A DNA stretch of 64,000 bases. Source: J014 sp964486055. GTDB lineage: Bacteria > Acidobacteriota > Blastocatellia > Pyrinomonadales > Pyrinomonadaceae. The stretch spans positions 62,001 through 126,000 of the forward strand of contig CAZALE010000005.1 of the NCBI GenBank assembly GCA_964486055.1, given 5' to 3'. The notes below the pieces were generated by a model. It was not told where the DNA came from, searched no databases, and saw nothing but the letters and a program-made list of their open reading frames with translations. The translations under genes were made by a program, and so were the position numbers. Positions 33,141 through 41,883 of the stretch are shown here, one piece after another. Within the stretch, counting starts at the first letter, position 1; each line of letters starts with the position of its first letter.

Positions 33141-34148
33141 ATGAAAATAGACATTCATACGCATATATTACCCAGAGATCTTCCTAGATGGGCTGATAAA
33201 TTCGGTTATGGTGGATTCATTTTGATCGAACACCACAAGCCAGGATGCGCTAGGTTAATCAGAGATGATGGTAGTTTTTTTCGAGAAATTGAAGAAAATT
33301 GTTGGTCGCCGGAAAAGCGTCTGCAGGAATGTGAGCAGCAAAATGTATCGGTACAAGTAATTTCTACAGTGCCTGTCATGTTTTGCTATTGGGCAAAGGC
33401 AGAGCACACCTTACAAATGGCTGAGTTTTTGAATGATGAAATTGCAAAAGTTGTGCATAAGTACCCGAAACGATTTGTGGGCTTAGGGACGGTTCCCATG
33501 CAGGATGTACAATTAGCCATCAAAGAGCTTGAAAGATGCAAGAGAATCGGTCTTCGTGGAGTTGAGATCGGTACAAACGTCAATCAGCAAAACCTTGGAG
33601 AGCCTTATTTTTTTGAGTTCTTCGCAGCCTGCGAGGAATTGGAGATGGCGGTATTCGTTCATCCTTGGGAGATGATGGGTGAGGAATATATACAAAAATA
33701 CTGGTTGCCCTGGCTCATAGGAATGCCAGCTGAAACAGCGCGTGCCATTTGCTCGCTTATATTTTCCGGGACTCTGGAGCGTTTGCCAAAGCTTAGAATA
33801 TGTTTTGCACACGGGGGTGGGTCTTTCCCGGCTAATATCGGGAGGATAGAACATGGATTTTTAGTAAGACCAGATTTGTGTGCTGTCGATAATCATAGAA
33901 ATCCAAAAGACTACGTAAAAAGAATTTACTATGATTCTCTAGTGCATTCACCAGAAATGTTGGATTATCTGATTAAGTTGGTGGGAGCAGATAGGATAGC
34001 ATTGGGGACTGACTATCCATTTCCATTAGGTGAGACGCCAGCAGGTAAATTGATAGAATCAATGCCATATCCAGAAGAGATAAAATCAAAATTACTTTGT
34101 GAGACTGCTCTCTCATGGTTAAACCTTAAAAGAGAATTTTTTATTTAG
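33141..34148 (+). CDS. 2-amino-3-carboxymuconate-6-semialdehyde decarboxylase (ACMSD)
   Basis: A 335-residue amidohydrolase-fold decarboxylase. Segment after segment reads like animal ACMSD: MKIDIHTHILP (zinc His6, His8), FGYGG, ENCW, STVPVMFCYWAK, RFVGLGTVPMQ, FVHPWEM, KYWLPWLIGMPAET, CFAHGGGSFP, GTDYPFPLGE and GKLIESM. The reaction removes CO2 from ACMS to give 2-aminomuconate semialdehyde, in tryptophan (kynurenine), anthranilate or nitrobenzoate breakdown. No other kynurenine-pathway gene is in the window, so the route it serves here is unclear. It starts six bases after xth. Confidence 0.93.
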   Translation: MKIDIHTHILPRDLPRWADKFGYGGFILIEHHKPGCARLIRDDGSFFREIEENCWSPEKRLQECEQQNVSVQVISTVPVMFCYWAKAEHTLQMAEFLNDEIAKVVHKYPKRFVGLGTVPMQDVQLAIKELERCKRIGLRGVEIGTNVNQQNLGEPYFFEFFAACEELEMAVFVHPWEMMGEEYIQKYWLPWLIGMPAETARAICSLIFSGTLERLPKLRICFAHGGGSFPANIGRIEHGFLVRPDLCAVDNHRNPKDYVKRIYYDSLVHSPEMLDYLIKLVGADRIALGTDYPFPLGETPAGKLIESMPYPEEIKSKLLCETALSWLNLKREFFI

Positions 34149-34202
34149 TACTACTTTGTTAATCTTTAATTTTTGATTTTTCTAATTTTGGGGATTAGGA
34201 CT

Positions 34203-35594
34203 ATGCAGGATAAAAAGATGAGAGTTGAGACGGATTCAATGGGAGAGATACATGTCCCAGCAGATGTTTACTGGGGAGCACAAACTCAAAGAAGCCTTCA
34301 TCATTTCAACATAGGCTACGATGTAATGCCACGTGAGATGATAAGAGCGTTTGGGATCTTAAAAAAGGCGTGCGCTCTTGTAAATTTCGAACTTGGCAAG
34401 CTCCCTGAAGAGAAAATGCGCTTGATAGTGCAGGCAGCAGATGAAGTAATAGAGGGAAAACTTGATGCGAACTTTCCTCTGAGAGTTTGGCAGACTGGTT
34501 CTGGCACTCAAACGAATATGAATGTTAATGAGGTGATCTCAAATCGTGCCATAGAGATCGCTGGAGGGGTTCTAGGTAGTAAAAAACCTATTCATCCCAA
34601 TGACGATGTAAACATGTCACAGTCTTCCAATGATACGTTCCCGACTGCGATGTATATTGCAGCCGCAGAGCAAATGAATAAACTGATTCCGAAAGTTAGA
34701 TGGCTATCGGAGACAATAAAAGAGAAGGCCGAGCGGTTCAAGGATGTTGTAAAGATTGGGCGTACGCATCTTCAGGATGCCACGCCTCTTACCGTTGGAC
34801 AAGAGTTCAGCGGATGGGCTAACCTCTTAGATCGCAATGTTCACAGAATAGAACAGGCTTTAGACGGTTTGTATGATTTAGCGATCGGGGGTACAGCCGT
34901 AGGCACTGGCCTGAATTCCCATCCAGAATTTGCTGAAAGAGTGGCTAAAAAGATTGCTGAGCTGACTGGTTTACCATTTCGCTCTCATCCAAATAAATTC
35001 GCAGCATTATCGGCTCATGATGAGCTTGTCTTTGCCTCGGGAGCCCTGAAAACTTTGGCTTGTAGTTTGATGAAGATAGCTAACGACATACGATGGTTAG
35101 CTTCTGGTCCTAGATGTGGCATTGGAGAATTGATCATACCTGAAAATGAGCCTGGTTCCTCTATAATGCCCGGTAAAGTTAATCCTACTCAATGTGAAGC
35201 CCTTACCATGGTGGCTGTTCAAGTTTTCGGCAACGATTCAGCAATAACGTTTGCCGGCTCACAGGGTAACTTTGAGTTAAACGTTTTCAAGCCAGTTATG
35301 ATTCATAACTTCCTACATTCGGTAAGATTATTGCATGATTCGATTAATAGTTTTGTTGAGTTTTGTGCTGTAGGAATAGAAATAAATCGCGAGAGAATAG
35401 ACAAATATGTAAGAGAGTCTCTCATGCTCGTAACCGCATTGAATCCTCATATAGGCTATGACAATGCTGCAAAGATCGCTAAAAATGCATATAAAAAAGG
35501 CATCACGTTGCGAGAGTCCGCTATAGAGCTCGGGATTTTAGATGGAGAAACATTTGATAAATTAGTGAAACCTGAGGAAATGGTGCATCCTTGA
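34203..35594 (+). CDS. fumC: Fumarate hydratase class II
   Basis: A 463-residue fumarase of the aspartase/fumarase family, converting fumarate and malate in the TCA cycle. Motifs are GSGTQTNMNVNEV, SQSSNDTFPTAM, GRTHLQDATP, GTAVGTGLN and the signature GSSIMPGKVNPTQCE. The ATG at 34203 follows AGGA; a longer frame upstream is AT-rich and lacks a ribosome-binding site. Fifty-four bases separate it from the ACMSD gene. A terminator shared with groEL follows. Confidence 0.97.
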   Translation: MQDKKMRVETDSMGEIHVPADVYWGAQTQRSLHHFNIGYDVMPREMIRAFGILKKACALVNFELGKLPEEKMRLIVQAADEVIEGKLDANFPLRVWQTGSGTQTNMNVNEVISNRAIEIAGGVLGSKKPIHPNDDVNMSQSSNDTFPTAMYIAAAEQMNKLIPKVRWLSETIKEKAERFKDVVKIGRTHLQDATPLTVGQEFSGWANLLDRNVHRIEQALDGLYDLAIGGTAVGTGLNSHPEFAERVAKKIAELTGLPFRSHPNKFAALSAHDELVFASGALKTLACSLMKIANDIRWLASGPRCGIGELIIPENEPGSSIMPGKVNPTQCEALTMVAVQVFGNDSAITFAGSQGNFELNVFKPVMIHNFLHSVRLLHDSINSFVEFCAVGIEINRERIDKYVRESLMLVTALNPHIGYDNAAKIAKNAYKKGITLRESAIELGILDGETFDKLVKPEEMVHP

Positions 35595-35695
35595 ATTCAT
35601 CTGAGTCCACCATGTCAAATACAAAGATGAATTGATGTACGGATATTTCCAGGTTTAAATATGTATTGCAGATAGACCCGGAATTTTTGCGCAAA

Positions 35696-35738
35696 AGAAA
35701 AAGGGCTCGCTCTGAATAAGAGCGGAGCCCTTTTAAGG
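35696..35738. terminator. Bidirectional terminator between fumC and groEL
   Basis: AAAAGGGCTC and GAGCCCTTTT form the outer stem and CTCT/AGAG the inner stem around GAATA. T runs end both strands, so it can stop fumC (plus) and groEL (minus) transcripts. Confidence 0.9.
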
Positions 35739-35749
35739 TTTGAAAAGCA

Positions 35750-37354
35750 TTACATTCCTGGAACTTGCTCGCCTTTTTCTTCGGGAACTTCAGAAATTAA
35801 TGCTTCGGTTGTGAGCATCAAGCCAGCGATGGAAGCTGCATTCTGAAGAGCTGTTCTAGTGACTTTGGCAGGATCAATGACTCCTGCTTGGACAAGGTCT
35901 TCAAATTCTTCGGTTGCTGCATTGAAGCCGAATGTATCACTATCAGCTTCGCGCACTTTTTCGGCTATTATAGCGCCTTCCTTACCAGCATTAGCTGCGA
36001 TTTGGCGCAATGGTTCTTCCAAAGCACGCTTGATGATGTTTACGCCGATTTGTTCATCTTGATCTTCAAGTTTTAAGTTCTCAAGGACTTTTGCTGCACG
36101 TATGAAGGTGACACCACCACCAGCAACTATGCCTTCTTCGACAGCGGCACGAGTTGCATGCATTGCGTCTTCAACTCTTGCCTTCTTTTCTTTCATTTCA
36201 GTTTCAGTAGCTGCACCAACCTTTATGACAGCTACTCCACCAACTAGCTTGGCAAGACGTTCTTGCAACTTTTCACGATCATAGTCGGAGGTGGTTTCCT
36301 CTATTTGAGTACGTATCGTCTTCACTCGTGCTTGGATAGCCTCAGGAGATCCAGCACCTTCAACTATGGTTGTATTTTCCTTATCAACCGTAATTTTCTT
36401 CGCCCTTCCTAAGTCATCGAGCGTAACATTTTCAAGTTTTACTCCTAAATCTTCGCTTATGACCTTGCCGCCGGTTAGAATGGCTATGTCTTCAAGCATT
36501 GCCTTACGGCGATCTCCAAATCCAGGAGCTTTGACAGCGCATACACTCAGTGTGCCACGTAGCTTGTTGACAACGAGTGTAGCCAAAGCTTCTCCCTCTA
36601 CATCCTCCGCAATGATTAAAAGAGGCTTACCGGCGCGAGCTACTTGCTCAAGTATCGGTAGCAGGTCTTTCATGGAAGAAATCTTCTTTTCATGAATGAG
36701 AATGAAAGCATCTTCTAAAACGGCTTCCATCCTCTCAGGATCGGTCACAAAGTATGGTGAGAGATATCCACGATCGAACTGCATTCCTTCGACAACCTCG
36801 AGCGAGGTTTCCATGGACTTGGATTCTTCAACTGTTATGACACCATCCTTCCCAACTTTATCCATGGCCTCGGCTATAATCCTACCGATGGTTTTATCCC
36901 CGTTTGCGGAGATCGTACCGACTTGAGCAATAGCTTCACCAGAAACAGGCTTAGATAAACGTTTGATTTCTTCGACTACTTTTTCAACTGCTTTATCAAT
37001 GCCACGCTTCAAAGCCATCGGATTTGCACCGGCAGCGACTGTTCTTAGCCCCTCTTTGAAAATGCATTGAGCCAAGACAGTTGCAGTCGTTGTTCCATCG
37101 CCAGCTACATCAGATGTCTTAGAAGCGACTTCACGAACCATTTGAGCACCCATGTTTTCCAATGGGTCCTTTAACTCTATTTCTTTAGCGACTGTTACAC
37201 CATCCTTGGTTATTACAGGGCTACCAAATTTCTTTTCAATAACTACATTGCGACCTTTCGGTCCTAATGTAACTTTTACAGCATCTGCAAGTTGATTTAC
37301 TCCTCTTAAAATTGCTGCTCTCGAATCTTCACCATGAACTACTTGTTTTGCCAT
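35750..37354 (-). CDS. groEL: Chaperonin GroEL
   Basis: The 60-kDa chaperonin subunit, 534 residues, forming the double-ring folding chamber with GroES. Typical segments are GPKGRNVVIEKKFG, the ATP-site DGTTTATVLAQ, GANPMALKRG, and AVEEGIVAGGG. The tail ends EKGEQVPGM, without the long GGM repeat of E. coli. It is the only groEL in the window and follows groES by 34 bases. Confidence 0.98.
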   Translation of the reverse strand: MAKQVVHGEDSRAAILRGVNQLADAVKVTLGPKGRNVVIEKKFGSPVITKDGVTVAKEIELKDPLENMGAQMVREVASKTSDVAGDGTTTATVLAQCIFKEGLRTVAAGANPMALKRGIDKAVEKVVEEIKRLSKPVSGEAIAQVGTISANGDKTIGRIIAEAMDKVGKDGVITVEESKSMETSLEVVEGMQFDRGYLSPYFVTDPERMEAVLEDAFILIHEKKISSMKDLLPILEQVARAGKPLLIIAEDVEGEALATLVVNKLRGTLSVCAVKAPGFGDRRKAMLEDIAILTGGKVISEDLGVKLENVTLDDLGRAKKITVDKENTTIVEGAGSPEAIQARVKTIRTQIEETTSDYDREKLQERLAKLVGGVAVIKVGAATETEMKEKKARVEDAMHATRAAVEEGIVAGGGVTFIRAAKVLENLKLEDQDEQIGVNIIKRALEEPLRQIAANAGKEGAIIAEKVREADSDTFGFNAATEEFEDLVQAGVIDPAKVTRTALQNAASIAGLMLTTEALISEVPEEKGEQVPGM

Positions 37355-37388
37355 AGTCCCTTATCTCCTTTCTTATAAATTTTTTATT

Positions 37389-37709
37389 TTAATTTTTAGC
37401 AGTAGCACCGGCACGTTCAATGATGCCGAGAATTTCGTCTTCACGCATTATCAAAAATTCTTCACCATCGATCTTGATCTCTGAGCCACTGTATTTGCCA
37501 AAAAGAATTCTGTCTCCTTCTTTTACATCTAGCGGTTGACGAGTTCCGTCTTCTTTATACTTACCAGCTCCAACCGCTACTACTTCCCCTTCTTGGGGCT
37601 TTTCTTTAGCTGTGTCGGGAATATATATCCCACCGGCAGTTTTTTCTATCTTTTCTTCTATCCTTTTTACTAAAACTCTGTCATGAAGTGGTCTTATCTT
37701 CACGCCCAT
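37389..37709 (-). CDS. groES: Co-chaperonin GroES
   Basis: The 10-kDa lid of the chaperonin, 106 residues, slightly longer than usual because of a C-terminal extension (IIERAGATAKN). Recognised by IRPLHDRVLVKRIEE, the mobile-loop GGIYIPDTAKEKPQEGEVVAVG, and GDRILFGKYSGSEI. It is the first gene of the groES-groEL operon and has an AAGGAGAG-type ribosome-binding site. Heat-shock control through CIRCE is expected. Confidence 0.98.
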   Translation of the reverse strand: MGVKIRPLHDRVLVKRIEEKIEKTAGGIYIPDTAKEKPQEGEVVAVGAGKYKEDGTRQPLDVKEGDRILFGKYSGSEIKIDGEEFLIMREDEILGIIERAGATAKN

Positions 37710-37750
37710 CTTTCCTTCTCTCCTTTTATATGATTTTCTTCAGGCTAATT

Positions 37751-37805
37751 TTAGCACTTTCTGCCTGAGAGTGCTAATATACAAAAACAGAGTTTAATTT
37801 GTCAA
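37751..37805 (-). promoter_or_regulatory. groES promoter and CIRCE operator
   Basis: TTGACA (37800-37805), an 18-base spacer and TATATT (37776-37781) on the minus strand form the promoter. The inverted repeat TTAGCACTT-N9-GAGTGCTAA (37751-37777) begins at the -10 and differs from the CIRCE consensus by one base. CIRCE is the HrcA repressor site, so groESL should be HrcA-controlled. Confidence 0.92.
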
Positions 37806-37869
37806 GTCTGCAATCATAAGTTTAGAATACCTAGAGCAGAAAATTTGATAGAGACATTGTTAGGTTATT

Positions 37870-38679
37870 ATGTTTTTATCGCAGATAAACATTTATCCCA
37901 TCAAGTCGATGCAAGGTATAAGTTTAAAAGAGGCTCAATTTGAAAGTCTGGGACTAAGGTTTGATCGGAGATGGATGTTGGTTGATAGTAATTTGCGCTT
38001 TATGACACAAAGAGAGTATCCGCAGTTAGCTGCGTTTCAGATCTCGATTTTAGATAAGGAGTTAGGAGTTTTTGCTTTTGGAGAATATTTAAGTATTCCG
38101 CTGGAGCCCTCGGATGAGCATCGTCTTTCGGTAAATATTTGGGAGAGCCATGTCGAGGCCTTAGTTTATGAAAATCATATAAATGAGTGGTTTAGCAACC
38201 TACTAGGCATAGAATGTAAGTTAGTCAAAATAGCTGGTAGAAGGCAAGTTGACTCGAATTATGCCGTAAGTAGCGAGGACGTAGTTTCGTTTGCTGACGG
38301 ATACCCATTTTTGCTGACCAACCAAGCCTCCCTGAAGAGCTTAAATAATTATCTGAGTGTGCCGATTGAGATGAGTCGTTTTCGTCCTAATCTCGTAATC
38401 AGCGGTGCATTTCCATTTGCAGAGGATGATTGGAAGAAAATAAAGATCGGAGAATATGTTTTCCATGTTGTGAAACCATGTTCTAGGTGTATTGTAACCA
38501 CAATTGATCAGCGGACTGGAAGAAAAATGGGAGAGGAGCCTTTGAAGACTCTAAATAAGATTCGATCTTTTGTAATTGGAGGTAAGCGTAAAGTGCTTTT
38601 TGGCCAAAATCTAATAGCTGATCAGAGAAGTGGGAGCCTGAAAGTAGGAGATTTAGTTGAAGTTATAGAGGAGAAGTAG
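37870..38679 (+). CDS. MOSC-domain protein (YcbX/mARC-like)
   Basis: A 269-residue protein with an N-terminal MOSC_N beta-barrel (INIYPIKSMQGISL, FDRRWMLVD) and a C-terminal MOSC domain with FRPNLVISG and KPCSRCIVTTID, where the second cysteine matches the molybdenum-cofactor ligand of YcbX and mARC. Those proteins reduce N-hydroxylated compounds. There is no ferredoxin domain here, so an outside electron donor would be needed. No molybdenum-cofactor genes are nearby. Start ATG has no strong ribosome-binding site. Confidence 0.88.
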   Translation: MFLSQINIYPIKSMQGISLKEAQFESLGLRFDRRWMLVDSNLRFMTQREYPQLAAFQISILDKELGVFAFGEYLSIPLEPSDEHRLSVNIWESHVEALVYENHINEWFSNLLGIECKLVKIAGRRQVDSNYAVSSEDVVSFADGYPFLLTNQASLKSLNNYLSVPIEMSRFRPNLVISGAFPFAEDDWKKIKIGEYVFHVVKPCSRCIVTTIDQRTGRKMGEEPLKTLNKIRSFVIGGKRKVLFGQNLIADQRSGSLKVGDLVEVIEEK

Positions 38680-38855
38680 CGCTTGTAGCTACTAGAGTGC
38701 AACACGGCTGTCTAGCTTTCCTTTCGTCATTTTTCAATTACTGGTTATTTCAGCAATTAAAATTTTTCTCGTTTGGTCATTTGTATCAAGGTGAAAGATC
38801 CTTGTAGATATGTTAAGTTCCTATGCGTGATTTATCGTAAATTAGAAGTAATCTC

Positions 38856-41702
38856 ATGACAGAAAAAGAAATAGTTGAAAGACTCCTCATAGCTAAGAAT
38901 GAAAAGGAGTTTAGAGAGGTACTCCAGAAACATTGCGGGTCGGCCTTAGCTTTGGCACGAGAACTGAGGGCTCTGTGTTATGACTTTTGGGTCAGTGATC
39001 CGAAGAAGACATCCAAAATCGCACGTATTCTCAGCTTTTTATCAGAGGAAACTTCCGATAAGCAGGTGTATGCATTTTATCTTTGGACTTCAGGAATTTC
39101 AGCTTTGGTGCAGAGTAAATTTGATATAGCTGATAAATTGCTGCAACAAGCCTCTGAAATTTTTTCTACTGAGGGCAATGAATTAGACTCAGCAAATTGT
39201 CAGGTGGCGAGGCTCATTTCATTATCCTTTCTGGGTGAAACGCAAGCGGCAGTAGAGGCTGGGATCAAGGCTTTGAAAATTTTTGAGGATAAAGGGGATT
39301 ATATTTCAGCCGGCAAGATAGAGCTTAATTTAAGTAATGTTTTATCAAGGGTTGAACGTCACAAAGCTGCTGAAAGATTTTGTTTATCGGCACTTAAAAG
39401 ATTTTCAAGAATAGGAGAAGAGCGCTGGTGCGTTATGGCCGAGAATGGGCTTGCGAACACCTACATGGAAATGAATGATTTTACGAGAGCGGAACACTTT
39501 TATTTGAAGGCGCTGGATGGAGCTAGGAAACTAAAGATGCCCATCACCGAAGCTGAGATAGAAGCAAGTATAGGTAATTTGAACCTTTTCCGTGGCAGAT
39601 TTGGAGAGGCATTAAGATACTTCGAATCTTCTAGACAAAAATTTGAGCAACTCGGTGCGGTCTACCAAAAGGCAAGTGCAGAACTTGAGATCTCTAATGC
39701 CTATCTAGAGTTGAATTTACTTAACGAAGCCATTGTATCCTATGGGCAAGTCATTCGTTCATTAAGCAAACTCAAGTTAAGATTTGAGGAAGCGTTTGCC
39801 CGGTTAAATCGTGCTCAGGCATTACTGCTCCTTGGAGAAAAGACAAAGGCTCGTAGAGAGCTGGAGAAAGCGGAGAAGCTATATGCTGAGGAAAACGATG
39901 CAGTCGGATTAGCGAAGGCAAAAATTATAAAGTCTAGATTAGAATTGGATGAAGGTCATTTTCAGGAGGCTAGAAGATTAGCAAAAGAAGCCAGTGAATT
40001 ATTTAAATCAACAAGCGTTAGGTACTTATTGAGATGCAAATGGCTCGAAGCTGAAGCCGAGAGAAAGCTAGGTAAGATTGGAAAAGCAGAGGCGAGTCTT
40101 GAAAAATTGATCAAGCTCTCGCGAAAGTACGAAGAGATAAGAGTTTTGCTGGCGACTTTAAATTCGCTTGGAGAATTATCTCTCGGGAAATCCGATAAAA
40201 AAAGTGCTAAGAGTTATTTTCGACAGGCTGTTAAGTTGGTGGAAAAACTTAGATCTTCAATCCCGGCAGAGGATTTTAAGATTTCATTTTTTGCAAGCCA
40301 TCTGTCACCATTTGAGAATCTCTTAGATATTTACCTGGCTGAGCGGAGATTAAAAGCTGCGATTTTACTGTTTGAAAAATCAAAGGCGCGTGCTTTGGCC
40401 GAAAGTTTAGGAAGAGGCGATTTGGTTACCTCATATTCGGGTGAATTCATAAGAGAGTTCAGGTTACAGCGTGAGAAGTTAAATTGGTTTTACAGCCGAT
40501 TAAATCGGGCAAAGTCTCTACAGGAACTGAAGCAATTGCAGAGCCAGGTGAAGCTATGTGAAAAAAAATTAATGCGAATGGAGCTTAAGATCAAAAATAA
40601 ATCTCAACAAGTAGGACTTGTATCCACAACGCTAAATATTGATTTGTTGTTCGAGCAATTAGGTTCTAGAGCGCTCTTAGTTGAATTTGTTAAGAGAAAA
40701 AATGTTTTTTCTGCTTTTTTGCTAAGGAACGGGGAGATTGAATTTTTCCCGAATTTGTTCACTGAAGCTGAGATATTGCAGCTACTCGAATCTATAAAAT
40801 TTCAGATAGGAACGTTCGCATATGGAGCTCAAAGGCTCAAGCGTTTTCTAGATGAGCTAAAAGAGCGTTTTGATAGATGTTTAGAGGAATTATTCAGAAG
40901 GATTTTTAGGAAACTTTTTGGCTATTTAAAAGAGGATGAATGGATAATAGTTCCTTCGGATATTCTGCATTATGTACCATTTCATGCATTGAGATTTCAG
41001 AATGCTTACTTGATAGAAAGCAAAATCATCTCGTATTCCCCGAGTAGCACGATCTGGCAGGAATTGACTGAAAGAGTTGCCTGTGCACCTTGCAAGGGCG
41101 AAGTTGCTAAGGATTATTTTTCGAAGCCTCTACTAATGGGTTTTGCTGATGATAAGATTCCTCTAGTTAACAAGGAAATCGAAGTCTTACAGCGTGTTTT
41201 GCCTACTGCTAAGAGCTTTTGTGATGATGCAGCTACTATTTCAAATTACTTTCAAAATGCTCCTGATGCTGATTTAATCCATTTAGCCTGTCATGCGTCC
41301 TTCAGAGCTGATAATCCGCGTTTCTCTGGATTACATCTATTCGATGGCTGGCTTACTACTTCCGATATTTCATCAGTTAGCATTAAAGCAAATCTAGTGA
41401 CTCTGAGTGCTTGTGAGACAGGACTCAGTAAAATCTATCCAGCTGAGGAAATATTAGGATTGATGAGAGCCTTCCTGATTGCGGGGGCTAGAGGATTAGT
41501 ATTAAGCCTTTGGCCAGTCAATGATCAGGCAGCTTTGCGTCTAATGCATCACTTTTATCTAAGCTTATCCCGGACTAGTGACCCGATTAACTCCCTAATC
41601 GATGCCCAGCGGAAAATGATTCAGGAAAATTTTCACCCGTATTTTTGGGCCCCTTTCTTCTTCGTAGGTGCTCGAAGTACTTACACATCAGATGCCAACT
41701 AA
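38856..41702 (+). CDS. TPR-CHAT protease
   Basis: A 948-residue protein without signal peptide. Residues from about 60 to 460 are a run of TPR-like helical pairs; a coiled-coil bridge follows (about 535-600). The last third is a CHAT (caspase HetF-associated) domain with the catalytic His in LIHLACHA (about residue 814) and Cys in TLSACETG (about 852), then the typical GLMRAFLIAGARGLVLSLWPV. TPR-CHAT proteins are caspase-like proteases; some act in type III-E CRISPR (Csx29) and other defence or signalling systems, but most are uncharacterised. No CRISPR or nucleotide-sensor gene is beside it; the neighbour is a secreted repeat protein. Confidence 0.9.
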   Translation: MTEKEIVERLLIAKNEKEFREVLQKHCGSALALARELRALCYDFWVSDPKKTSKIARILSFLSEETSDKQVYAFYLWTSGISALVQSKFDIADKLLQQASEIFSTEGNELDSANCQVARLISLSFLGETQAAVEAGIKALKIFEDKGDYISAGKIELNLSNVLSRVERHKAAERFCLSALKRFSRIGEERWCVMAENGLANTYMEMNDFTRAEHFYLKALDGARKLKMPITEAEIEASIGNLNLFRGRFGEALRYFESSRQKFEQLGAVYQKASAELEISNAYLELNLLNEAIVSYGQVIRSLSKLKLRFEEAFARLNRAQALLLLGEKTKARRELEKAEKLYAEENDAVGLAKAKIIKSRLELDEGHFQEARRLAKEASELFKSTSVRYLLRCKWLEAEAERKLGKIGKAEASLEKLIKLSRKYEEIRVLLATLNSLGELSLGKSDKKSAKSYFRQAVKLVEKLRSSIPAEDFKISFFASHLSPFENLLDIYLAERRLKAAILLFEKSKARALAESLGRGDLVTSYSGEFIREFRLQREKLNWFYSRLNRAKSLQELKQLQSQVKLCEKKLMRMELKIKNKSQQVGLVSTTLNIDLLFEQLGSRALLVEFVKRKNVFSAFLLRNGEIEFFPNLFTEAEILQLLESIKFQIGTFAYGAQRLKRFLDELKERFDRCLEELFRRIFRKLFGYLKEDEWIIVPSDILHYVPFHALRFQNAYLIESKIISYSPSSTIWQELTERVACAPCKGEVAKDYFSKPLLMGFADDKIPLVNKEIEVLQRVLPTAKSFCDDAATISNYFQNAPDADLIHLACHASFRADNPRFSGLHLFDGWLTTSDISSVSIKANLVTLSACETGLSKIYPAEEILGLMRAFLIAGARGLVLSLWPVNDQAALRLMHHFYLSLSRTSDPINSLIDAQRKMIQENFHPYFWAPFFFVGARSTYTSDAN

Positions 41703-41883
41703 GCTCAATTTTATCTTGCCTCAAAACCCACGATACCGAAGATCCTCTATCCATCGATGTTCTAACGCTCCAAGTTAGAGATTAATTAAAGTAAATTTGT
41801 AGTCTTCTGTATTTTTTTCTTTCTTGGGCGGACTGTTTTTATAGAGGAGGAAAAATAAAAAAGTGAAAAGGAGATTGTGATTT

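Noticed and set aside
35859..36926. Several long open frames antisense to groEL
   Set aside because: They lie wholly inside a clear groEL gene and show low-complexity Ser/Thr/Ala sequence typical of antisense shadows.
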